Source: Haemonchus contortus (Eukaryota > Nematoda > Chromadorea > Rhabditida > Trichostrongylidae). Taken from it: 64,000 nucleotides of DNA. The position numbers and the translations under genes were made by a program. Location of the stretch: contig LS997566.1 of NCBI GenBank assembly GCA_000469685.2, positions 35,508,420 to 35,572,419 on the forward strand, read 5' to 3'. Numbering within the stretch: position 1 is the first letter of the stretch; each line of letters opens with the position of its first letter. This document shows positions 41,759-52,166 of the stretch, one piece after another. The notes beneath the pieces are model-generated. The model saw only the letters and a program-made list of their open reading frames with translations, had not been told where the DNA came from and searched no databases.

Positions 41759-42229
41759 TTAAAGGCACTGTTCACGAAAAAATGGTTTCGGAGATCTGCA
41801 CATGATTTGAATTCGACGCTCCCTCTGATACCATTTGTGCAGGAATGAGGTCGGAAAACCGCCTGGATAGGGCACAACAAGGGCAGGAACAGTGGGGGAC
41901 AGGAGGCCTCCGTCCCTCGCTAGGCCGACTACGAAATCTAATTGCCGTTCATCACTTTCGCATTGGGCGAAGTTGTCGGCTTGGGCGTGTTGTCTGCTAT
42001 TGCAGACATTGCGTCGCCTTCCTGCACTCGCCCGAACACTCCCTTAACCGCCGTTCTTCCAATGTGAAACTCGTCCAACCCCCCTTTTCAGCTCTTTTTT
42101 GACCATTTCTATTTCTTTTTGTTCATCGTTTTTTGCGCTTTTTTCGTTGTTATCGCTTTATTCAAGAGTAGTTCTATGAATTCCCGTCAAAAAAGGGTAC
42201 CCTAAATTTATCGTAAACGGTGCCTTTAA
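41759..42229. mobile_element. piggyBac-type MITE with TTAA flanks (family B)
   Basis: The left end is TTAA|AGGCACTGTTCACGA and the right end is ATCGTAAACGGTGCCT|TTAA. The element is 471 bp. Next to the TIRs it shares ATGGTTTC(G/T)GAGA and GGGTACC with the copy at 60580-61098. No transposase frame is present. Confidence 0.85.
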
Positions 42230-42739
42230 ACCGATATACAGTTGCCGTAATAATATGCACGCCATCTGTGGTGGCCGTTGATATTGAAGGATGGGCTGCT
42301 GATCGGAGAACTAACTGAAAATCGCTGTATGAACCGTTGTGGTTATGTCGTGCTCCCTTCTACACCCTAATAAAAGTACCCAGAACCGACTTGCCAACTA
42401 TGTAGGAGGCCCGTTTGGGAGAGTTCCAATTACGGTACCTGCATGCTATCGAGGCGCTTCCTACCATTCAATTACCCACATATCTATTCACTTAGCTATG
42501 ATCCTAAATTTGCCTTTTTCTATCTAACAACTGTTACTTGCAATATCCTGGCCGCAGTACTCCCACACGCCATTCATTTCTTTAGAGAAACGGTAGAAGT
42601 GATGTGTGAGATTCAAGGGAAATGTTGCCTTCCCTACTAGAACTATGAATCACCTTGCAAGCAGTTTTACACTGCATTCTAACAATGACTATGCCATTTT
42701 AGACACATCAAGAGAAAAAGAGAATTTTGCGATTTGATT

Positions 42740-42810
42740 TTGAATTTGGGGTACGGTGTGGTACAGTGGTGAGTACGCACTATACAAACGCATGGACTGG
42801 GGATCGAACC
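42740..42810 (+). repeat. tRNA-derived SINE-like promoter remnant
   Basis: The + strand has GTGTGGTACAGTGGTGAGTA, an A-box-like stretch. About 33 bp later it has GGGGATCGAACCC, one mismatch from a B box and itself a perfect B box on the other strand. It does not fold into a tRNA, so a SINE head or tRNA pseudogene is likely. Confidence 0.4.
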
Positions 42811-43670
42811 CATAGTATCAATCGCGCACGCAAAGCAAGCCCATCATCTCCCCGAGGTCGTTCTGGTGCTAATGTCATCTAGGAGGACAAAAGCATTGAC
42901 TCGTACGTCTGGCCACAGGAAGTCAATGTACAGGCCACACAAGTCTTCAAAAATGCCTCAACAATTCTGTACGGTGGAAGTCGAGTGCGAGGCACATCTC
43001 AAAACAGGATTCATCAATCAAAGGCTTTATCCTTCAGGCTTTAAGATGTTGAATTTGATCTTCTGAAGATAATGAAACCGATGAACTTCCTGGAAACCCC
43101 TAATCACATCTCCAACGAACATTCTAGAACTTCCATATGTTGCTTAGAACTGCGACAGATGTGTTATCCTTCTGCTGATACTTTCTCTATATCCTTACTC
43201 AGGTTCTCATCAACACCATTCCGTGCCAAACTGCCTTCGCCAAACGGTAATGTGTATTTGTGTGTAGCGACGGCGATTAAAACAGAACAACACTCCAAGC
43301 AACAGCAGCACAGCTCGCGCTTTAGGCTGGTGCTGGTTTTGCCTCATCAGCAACTTTTAAATCATCGTCGAAGTTTATCAGGGAGAATTACCTCGAAAAG
43401 TTCTTTTGGATTGATTTCTGGCTACTTTTCGATTTCTGTTTGTTGAGATAATTCTGCTCTTTCTCCACGCACCTTATTTAACCTTTTTTTGAATTCGATT
43501 CATTACTTTTTTAGCCGTTCTCGTTAAGTTTTTGTCGTTGGTTCTACCTTCCATCATTTTCCTTTTTGTAAAAAAAAAAGTTTCTCTTTTGTCCTAGAAT
43601 TTTGCATTAATTGAACTTTCTGCTGGTACCATCCTAGTATTTTAATTTTTAGTTTGGGTAATACCCTTTG
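42811..43670. other. No supported gene
   Basis: A 124-codon frame at 43072-43446 (+) has no domain. Opposite it, a short - strand stretch reads like a signal peptide but lacks a following open frame. Confidence 0.35.
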
Positions 43671-43777
43671 ATGCATTTTACCTTTGGTTTGGCACTTCGA
43701 CCGGTGCGTGTTTGGTCATCCATCGCTCAACAGTCAAGTCGTTCCATCAACACGTTATCATCATCTCGTCTCCTAAG
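43671..43777 (+). CDS. Isolated candidate first exon (mitochondrial-presequence-like)
   Basis: From an ATG preceded by an in-frame stop, 35 codons run into a good donor (CTCCTAAG|GTAGGT). The peptide is rich in Arg, Ser and hydrophobic residues with no acidic residue (MHFTFGLALRPVRVWSSIAQ...), as in mitochondrial targeting presequences. It ends in phase 2. I could not find the next exon. It does not join the IDE gene in frame through the acceptor at 52069. Confidence 0.25.
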
Positions 43778-45105
43778 GTAGGTTCCTATTCTTGCGTCCA
43801 CCGTTGTCTTCTTATATAGCTTCAATATGTCGAAAGTTTTTTTTTCAAAACCAAGATTTTCCCTTGAATCGCCTCCTTATCGTTTTTGATTGTTGGTATC
43901 AGAGATGTTGAAATCACAGACCACCCGCCATTTGAAACCCATAATTGACTAGGATTGTCTTCCTATAGTGGTACTGAAGGTATTCGGTTTAGCTTTTGGA
44001 GTTCCACTTATTACCATTAGGGGAAATGAGCTAATACATGTGACCAATGCCTTTTCCTCTGTGGTTGCTGGCTACGAAACTATTTGAAGACTTCATGACT
44101 AGCCTTCATAAGAAGGCGTTGTTCAAACAGAACAAGTAGAAATTATCCAACGAACCTATGCTCTTGATTTTGGTTGCTCACATTTGTTCACGTTGAGCTG
44201 CTGTTACCCCCTCCTATTGGGAGGCGCGCGATTCACGCGTTACCCCATCAGAGGTCTTCGCGCACGCAGCATCGTTTCAGTACCTTTCTGTTGAGATGGA
44301 CCAATTAAATTTGCAAGAGTCCACAGCTTCACCATAAATTAGAGCAAATTTCGTTACTATAGCAATGAAGCCCTTTCGAGATTAGGAATTCACCTCATAG
44401 GTTGATAATTTACTGGTCAAACGTTCAAAGTAAGAAAAACTTCAACTTTTTTGATCCTTGAGAACGCAACCCTTCTGTAACCGTGCACAGTTGGTCATTT
44501 TTCATTTATGTTACACACAAGTTCTTGTTTTACTCATTATGGTGGTAGGCATGATGTTTTAGCGCGTTTTGCCCGATGACCTCATTATATTGACGCGTGA
44601 ATAGCACCACACCCTTCCAATTAGATGGCCCTATGTAGCATCTAATAGGAGCCCACCGGCATTTGAATAGGGCCCTACAGTTGATCTGATATAGCTCACC
44701 TATAAGGCCCATTCAGATGCTGGCGGGCTGAGGAAGGGCCCTGATTGGGTTGGGACCTGGCATCCGTCTGTGCTTTCAGAGCAAGAATCTGTTTACATAT
44801 CTAAGAGAGCCTCTGATCGTGTTATGTGTTATCTGTGTTTTTACAATCGCTGTAGAATCATTGTGAAAAAGGTAAAAAGCCAACGAAAGAAGGAGAAAGG
44901 CAGATAAAAGAGCTGGGGTGCTTTAGGCGCTCAAGCCTTGACGTTACTAAATATATAGCGGATCGATTACCGCACGCATACTCCGTGCGTCGTAGTAGCT
45001 GTGATGAACTGACGTCGCTGAATGCCGATCCACATTGTAGACTATGAAAGCAGCCAACTAGATTGCTGCTCTCGTCGACACTTTCCCCGCAAAAATGTCA
45101 TTCAA
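43778..45105. other. No supported gene
   Basis: 44620-44760 contains GGGCCC-rich short inverted repeats (GATAGGGCCC/GGGCCCTA). No exon or tRNA is seen. Confidence 0.35.
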
Positions 45106-45653
45106 TTAGATTGGCGCATTTTCACTCATCCACTGAGCTGATGAGGTATCCTACTCCGTATCTCCATGTCTTTCCGAGGCGATGCAAGCGGGCAGCTACT
45201 GTCTTGTGATGGCTATTAAGTTCCTGTGCCAGCTCGCGGGTACTACATCTGGAGTTCTCTTCAACCAGCTATAGGAAGAGGTCGTCATTCAGCTCAACTG
45301 GTCTCCCTGGTCGTGGTTTTTCGGTCAGGTCAAAGTGACCATTTTCAAACTACCAATACCAATTTTTCGCGTGCTGTAGGAGATAGTTTAGGGTCCCATC
45401 GCATCACATATTTCCCCTGTCGCTCGATTTGGATTAACGTTTTTTCGGAACTTTTAAAGCAGAAGCGGTGTAACTTGCTTTGAGTCGAGAGCGATTCTTG
45501 CAGCCTTATCGTTGCGAAATGCTACGGCAGATATGGTATGGGGAGCGCATTGACCTGCACTTACACATATTCCGCAGTGAAGGTGATAGAACAATCCCCA
45601 AAGATTTCACAACATGGAAACCAAAAAGTACAAAGACTTATGCGCCAACCTAA
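45106..45653 (-). mobile_element. Internally deleted mariner
   Basis: The left end is TTAGATTGGCGCATTTTCAC. The right end, on the reverse strand, is TTAGGTTGGCGCATAAGTCT, followed by TA. The - strand encodes the mariner N-terminal DNA-binding region in broken frames: an ATGEICDAMGP-like helix, then equivalents of the family's P.PGRPVELNDD and TRELA..LN, and YGVGYLISS. The catalytic DD34D part is missing, explaining the 548-bp length. Confidence 0.75.
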
Positions 45654-46419
45654 TATGATAATTCTCGCGTATCCGAAGTTTTTACGCATTCACTAGTGAG
45701 TGGATCACCCACTGGAGAGCCTTTTTCAGCGAAAATATCATTATAGCGGTTAGTTGTTGGCTTCTGCCCAAGTTCAAAAACCGTTGGGAACCCAATAAAG
45801 CTGGTCCCATACTCAAGATTTCTGCAACCTCTCTAATTTTTGCCGTTATACCACCACCTGTCTCATCTTGCAGAGTAAACTGTTTTATTTTTGCTATTTT
45901 ATTCCGGCTAACGAGTCAACCATTTACCTTCGTTACCTACGCTATTTCCTTCTCTTTTCTTTGGAACATTGGTTTTATGGCGCTAAGGTATCATATAGGG
46001 ACGGCCAGTTTCCGAACTTCCTAACCCCAACTCCTGAATTTTGAGATAATTGAGAAGTTAGTTTCTGTTTATCTGAAAGGGTCCCAAAGTTGAAAAGCGC
46101 ACAAAGTTGTGGCGAATGTCTGCAGGGAAAGTGCGTTTATGCAAAGGCATATCATAAAAAGCGTATCTGATTCAATGACGAAGGATCAATGACGAAGGAA
46201 ACAGTGACGCGTCCCTCTCCCACTGCGGACAGCTTCTCTGGTGGTGAATGGTATATAGCAGGAATCGATCCAATACGAGTAGCAGGACTGTGACGCAAAT
46301 GCATGCCGTACTTGTGCGCCCATGCCGTTTCCTGAAGTGGTTGCTTCGGGGAATACTCCATGGTTTGCTCCCGGGAAGAACATTTGGTTGAATCTGTTTG
46401 TTGTTTATTTAACAAGGCT
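45654..46419. other. Spacer, nothing recognised
   Basis: The - strand frame at 46152-46526 (124 codons) runs into the MITE and has no domain. Confidence 0.4.
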
Positions 46420-47062
46420 TTAACCCATTGACGACCGCGTGGCCCGTATACGGGCCACGCCCTGTCGTGCTCCTGGGACCGCGTGGCCCGTATATGGGCC
46501 ACAGTTCTATTTTCCATGTATACCATTCATTTTCGATTTTTTTGACCCTTTCAAGTATCCAGCAGGTTTATGACCTACTATGGAATCTTGACGCGCAGTG
46601 GTCCGTGAAACGTTTACTTCTGACTTTAGTAATAACAGAAAACAAAGTTACTTCTGAGGGCATTGGTAAAGGAGCAAAACCAAAGGTGACCAAATTTATG
46701 TAAAAAGGATGTAAAGGGACTTTGCTGAGGTATTCGATGATTCAAAACATGTCATTCTCATCTTGTCTGCTTCCTCGTGTCTAGACAGAGTCGCATTTGG
46801 AAATGATTTGGTAAAAACTCTCACTCCCTCTGAACAATCAACATTAGACGCCATAACGTAGCTCTAAATAGTGTGTATGACTTACAACCTTTACATGCCA
46901 CATTTATAAAAACTTTCTTGTCGGCTGGAAATACTTACAGAAAAAATTTACTTGTTCCTAGGACCGTGTGGCCCGCCAGCGGGCCACAGCAGCAGCCCGC
47001 GAAAAGCGCGCTCGGTCCCACACGCCAGACACGCTAAAAAGGCGCGGTCGCCAATGGGTTAA
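46420..47062. mobile_element. piggyBac-type MITE with internal 20-bp palindromes
   Basis: The ends are TTAA|CCCATTGACGACCGCG and the inverse of TTAA|CCCATTGGCGACCGCG: CCC-starting TIRs next to TTAA, as in piggyBac elements. Three GC-rich palindromes of 20 bp lie inside: GTGGCCCGTATACGGGCCAC (46439), GTGGCCCGTATATGGGCCAC (46483) and GTGGCCCGCCAGCGGGCCAC (46968). They are near the ends. No transposase frame is present. Confidence 0.85.
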
Positions 47063-49049
47063 ACTTTGGAAGTGGAGCTGGGGAAGACCCTGCAGGATCA
47101 AGTCATGTCATGGTGGTGTTTGTGTCATGGGATTGAGCATGGTTGTCATGTGCACTACTTTTAAGTGATTAATCTTCGGTCTGTTCCCAAGAAACCAAAC
47201 TAGTCTGCTCAACGAAAGCGCTCGGAGCTCTGAACTGGGAAGGTTGCGAGCCTTATCCAAGATTTCTCACACGGTCTTTTTCGCCTCGCCTCATTCTATA
47301 GCCTGAAATGCTTCGGTTCTTGCAAAAAATCATCGAAATCAATAGGCTTCCGGGATGGATGTAGCCTCAGAAAACAGTCGAGTGGAGTTTCTATGTGGAA
47401 AGTCGGGTACTGACAATTTCAATGTCAAGAAGGGGGTTCGTTGCGGAAAATGCTAGCGATTAGCTGAAATCTAGTCTATTAAGTGGACCAATTTTTGTAG
47501 TTTGACAGAATACGGGAGCGTATTGGCTCACTTTTCTTTTACGTTTCACTTTGAAGGATTTCTTCTCATGTACTTCTTTCCTTACTTTTTTGTTTCCTTT
47601 CGTGGTGATTTTTCGAAACTAATCTCTGTTTGATCTTTATCTCGCATTTACAAGTCAATAAGTTCATCGAAACTAAGGTACTTGTCGTTGGTCTACATGT
47701 TCACCCTTTTTCCAATAATCTTCCAATCAGTTTAGTTTTCTTTCATCATCCTCTCTTTAATCCTTTTAAAATTTTCTTCATCTTATCTCTGTTTTCTTTT
47801 CCTGTTGCTTCCTTATGACACTTCCAGTCCTCCATCTAGCTCTTTTGTAACTCCTAAGCTCTCTATTCCTTTCTCTTAATCGTGCAATATACTGGCTCTC
47901 TTTCTCTTCAATATTCCCTTATCTTGCTTCATATTCTTCTCTTTGATTTTCTTGTCGTATTTGACTAGTTATCTTTGGTCTTTTCCCCGTTTTATCTTTC
48001 TATTTCATCGATTCTGCTCTACTTCTCAACCATTACGTACATGGCCATTAGAAGTTGTTCCCACTGCATTCATGCATTTGGTATCACTTCCAAATTAATC
48101 TCATTACTGGCGATTGTGAGGGAATTTGAATCTGCGAACAAAAGGCGGCGTTTGACGTCAGATGTCGTTTCCTCGGAATTTGCTGTCGATATCCCTACTT
48201 ATCGAGTTACTTCAAATCCAGGCGTTTGATCTCACTAATGTCGTTATACGTAAGCTTCTCCTAGGTATAATATCATCTTTCTTCGTAAATGTAAATCGAC
48301 TATCTCCACCACCGGTAGCTTTTCCATCGTCCAGCCTTTTTGTTCGTTTTTCTTTTTGTTTTCTATTGCTCCCCGCTAGACCTCATATTTCCTTATTTTC
48401 CGCTTTCTTCATTCGATTGTTCCATTCGATTATTAATTCGGCATTTAAACTTAACCATTTAAGCAGTTTTATCGAGTAGGGTTTTGTCATAACTTCAACG
48501 GCTATATGGTAGAGAATAGGTTCACTAAAGCCTACTGATTTCTGGTGTACCCTTTTGACAACGATTGTGATTATTTTCTGTTCTGTCCTTTTGAATGGGT
48601 CGTGATAGCGGTTTTCTATATGTGGGAGGGTGGTTCGCATCGCTTTCTCTCTACCACACTGATTGTCTCCAATTCTCTCCTATTTCTTCACTGCAAGACA
48701 GTGGAAATAAGGCAATTACATTTCCCGACTACTGTGGGCGCACATCGATGCGCCGTCCTCCCTTCAACAGCTTCTCAGTGTGAAAATGAGAAAATTTTTC
48801 TGTGCTTTCTGTCTGAATTCCTTTTTTTTTCATGAAATCCCCAGTACGGTTTTAGGTGAAGCATGCGTTCAACTGACTTTTGCTGGGGAAGGGTTACTTT
48901 CAAGAAATCCAGTGCATCGTTCAACGTGGGCATAAACAATGGAAGCCATATAATTCTTTTCCGAAGGAAAAAATTACAAAAATCGAGTGATTACTTGGTT
49001 TAACAGTAGCTGTTATTGTATACCATTGTCTCTTTCGCATTTTACTTAC
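47063..49049. other. Pyrimidine-rich noncoding stretch
   Basis: 47520-48480 is strongly T/C-rich on the + strand, with many stop-free but compositionally trivial frames. No exon pair or motif is seen. Confidence 0.4.
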
Positions 49050-49164
49050 CCTTCTTCTTCCCTCTCCCCGACTTTGATGCTTTACTGGCACCATGGGACG
49101 AAGGAACCACATTTATTTGATCCTTTTTCCGCCCCCTCTCTTTTTTAGGTCTGCGTTTGTACAT
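49050..49164 (-). CDS. Isolated candidate exon, Lys/Arg-rich N-terminus
   Basis: An ATG on the - strand opens 38 codons (MYKRRPKKERGRKKDQINVV..., later SGRGKKK) into a strong donor, GAAGAAGAAGG|GTAAGT. The reading frame could also come from an upstream exon through the acceptor CAAACGCAG|A. I found no phase-1 partner downstream. It may be the first exon of a nuclear protein, or chance in purine-rich DNA. Confidence 0.25.
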
Positions 49165-52068
49165 GTCTATTCTTTATACCACGCCTGGGTATCAATATCA
49201 ACCAAGTGGTCCATAATTTAGTTGATTGCTGCTCTGTTTGCCCTTTACAATTTCATAGGACGTCATTTCTCTGAATTCTTCTCGAATATAGTTGCTGTAG
49301 TTGGAATTTACTGAGACTGCCATTGCCGTTGTTAGATACGGGAGCATCTGGAGTCAGCGCTATTGACGTCGGTGCCATGTCGCCGTGCATTACCAAACTT
49401 TTGGTTTATGAGTTTGTTGTCTTCTAGCTTATCGGGTGCGATATTGTGATTAGCAGGACAAAGTTCCTTTAGGGCCCGTTTTTCAGTTGTTTCGATGATT
49501 TAGGTTGTTTAGTTCAAGCTCTAGTAGAGTGTTGTTGCTCAGTGTTGTTCAGTAGGCCAAACTACCCACACTGATAGGCTGCCGTAAGAATCCTTCCTCG
49601 TCGTCGTCGTCGTCGTCGTCTGAACGTTTAACGGTTGGCGCATGGTGCATGGCGCACCTCAATCTTTGGGCACCGTCAATCAGTAGCAACTTACAATGGC
49701 ACCATACATGAAAGCTGGTGTGGGTGGTTTATAACATCCTCCAAAGCGGGATTATCTCAATGTGCGTAGCTCAGATAATGTGCGGGGGAGACCCGGCCCC
49801 TCTATTTACTTAGATATGCAATTATAAACATTGTCAATTTTTTCAGTGAATATTATTTCATAACCAAAACATTCCAGTCAATTCAGTATGTCTCCCATGC
49901 CGTAGAATCCATTTCTTCGTTATATTCTTCGTAAGATTAATTACTAAGCGGTAATCTTCGTTCGTTTCTGATAAAGCGTTTGTTGATATGATTTCTACGA
50001 AATCTCATTCGACTCGGCGTTGCGAGAACTGCTTGGGTGTTAGTCGATGTATGAAAAGATTACGGCGTTCCTTTTCTGCCCACTCATGTTTTTATATCAG
50101 CTATTTCTCAATCTTTTTGATAATATCATTTGCCTTGTGAAAAGAAGAGAATATCATTTCATGATGTCAATAACTTTATATGGAAAGACAATCATGTATT
50201 GGGCTTTTTGCTATGAATCGCAATTGTCTCTCCCACGCCCCTCCATAGGCGTTGGCGTTTGATTCTTCTTTCATGCCTTCGAAGTCTGTCTGAAATGGAA
50301 AGTTAGCATGCTTTGCTCTCTTTTTGCTTTTATCGGGTTAATAGTTTATTGCGATTTCTGTTGTTAAGCGGCAATCGTCGTTGTCATTTGTTGTGGGTTA
50401 AATATATTGAAGGCACAGTTACCGATAAGTTTTGGTAATTCAGAGTGGTGTTCAAAGAATGCATATACTTGCATAGAGCCTGTATTAGTTGTATCACAAG
50501 TGGAAATGTCGTTATAGATGAAAATCACGCGTTCGCGTGAATCACAACGATTTTTGCATCGAACTTTCCCGCTTAGTTCAGTATCGTTTTATAGGTTTTC
50601 GTTTTGGAATAATCTTCACGGAAAGGAGACTATATCGTTCTCCGTAATGTATTTGGTTCTAATCTGCTTTGACGTTCTCAACGCAGCTCCAAGTAGCGAT
50701 TAATTCGTGTGAGAGATTTAATGCTGAGATTTTTGCACAGTGTACGATCATTCTCTAGCAGGCGGCAGGTGGTTACGCAAATATTCATTATGAACAACTC
50801 GAGTCTCAGTAATGAGGGTCTAAAGACCGGTTATCCGTCCACTTAGCTGACTATTATTGTCGATCATATTCCGATTAATATGTTGCCGTACTACAAAGTT
50901 TTTATGCACGCCGAATGGGTGGTCGGATAGCTCGATATATTCATTGGGGTGTGAGAATAGCAGCTTTCCATTGTCGAACATCTCCTACTCATTACTCAGT
51001 ATCAGAAGTAGAGATATCGTTGCATATCGTAACTTTATTTGTTTATTTGTAGCGGATCAAGTATTGGAAGTTTTCTCCTGGGCGCTCCTTCCCCCTAATA
51101 ATTCACTCTTCCACTTGTTCAGTTTGGTTTGAAAACCAGTTATGATATAAAGGGAACGGCCCGCTGAAGAAATATTGTGGCTGCGGTGTTTCACGCTCTC
51201 AGAAGACTCAATGGAAAGGAACCCAGACTTTTTCATGAAATTCCCTCCCGAAATACCTAGGTTTGTTTCTGGGATTCAGTATTTGGTCTGAAAAGTTTGG
51301 GTCCTATTTGTCTAAGCGAATTAGTCAGTTCGCTGCTAATTTCAGTATTAGGTAGAGCAGTAATTAGTTGATACTCAAGGACTGATTGCGGCAGGTGTCA
51401 ATTGGCGCAGGCGGAAATGCGTTTCTATGAATACGAGCGGAATCTGTTCGACCTTGGTCGTTTAACCCGTATAGAATTCCCCCACTCGTCACCATTAAGT
51501 CTTACGTTGCCGATATATTACTAACATTTTACTTTGTTTTCATGTTTTTGATGATTATTTCGTGACGTAATTAGTTTTAATAGGGATGGACGAAAAATAC
51601 TGCTACAGGTAAATCTTCGGTTCATTTGACTGTTCTAATCGCCCCTTACTCTGTCTTATGTCCTATTCAGTTTTCAGAAAATTCCTGTTGGTAGACGAAA
51701 AACAGTTTCGGTGGAAGAATCAAGCCAATATCTGATATTTCCTGTGTTTTCTTAAACATTTTTTTCAATCTCGAAAGAATCTAAAAGCTTAAGTCGACTT
51801 GTCTTGCTCTTTTCTTAGGCATTCATAACCCATTCTCCTAGACTTTTGTGTGGGTATATATCTTGCCTCCTTTCCCACTACTTTTCAGGCTTCCGATTGT
51901 AATTTCCGATATCGAGAACTCATCAAGCCGAGGTCGGCTTGCCCTTTTCCGAGCAGATTTTTTTTTATAATTCTCTTAGGAGGGCATCGCTTTGCTCTCA
52001 AATGCTTTTCTTACGGTTACGTTCTTTTCTTTTTATCATAAAAATCTAAATTTTTGCTATTTCTTCAG
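49165..52068. other. Upstream of IDE gene; simple repeats and MITE end
   Basis: (TCG)n microsatellite at 49598-49621. At about 50409 TTGA|AGGCACAGTTACCGATAA is a MITE end without a partner. No exon with both boundaries is convincing. Confidence 0.4.
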
Positions 52069-52166
52069 TTCCAGTCTCAACAGGTCTAACTTTACTCGAT
52101 TTAAGGTCTCATCGTGCATTTTTGTGTACAGCACGTGTCCGATTCGTATCAACACCGGCACCTCAA
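52069..52166 (+). promoter_or_regulatory. Possible 5' UTR / trans-splice acceptor of IDE gene
   Basis: TTGCTATTTCTTCAG|TTCCAG at 52068/52069 is a strong 3' splice site. The following 98 nt contain no ATG before the start at 52167. It could be a spliced-leader acceptor or an ordinary acceptor from an upstream exon. The frame is open upstream and reads as an Arg-rich stretch (RSHRAFLCTARVRFVSTPAP), which would suit a mitochondrial presequence if it is coding. Confidence 0.45.

Noticed and set aside
47520..48480. Several hydrophobic open frames as membrane proteins
   Set aside because: They arise from T/C-rich composition (Phe, Leu, Ser runs) and lack starts, splice sites or conserved motifs.
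51660..51735. KFLLVDEKQFRW reading after TTTTCAG as a transposase block or exon
   Set aside because: It ends at a stop within 20 codons and has no neighbouring transposase motifs or TIRs.
43671..52069. Joining the presequence-like exon at 43671-43777 to the IDE gene
   Set aside because: The donor is phase 2, but the acceptor at 52069 needs phase 1 to keep the IDE frame. The phase-2 reading hits a stop.
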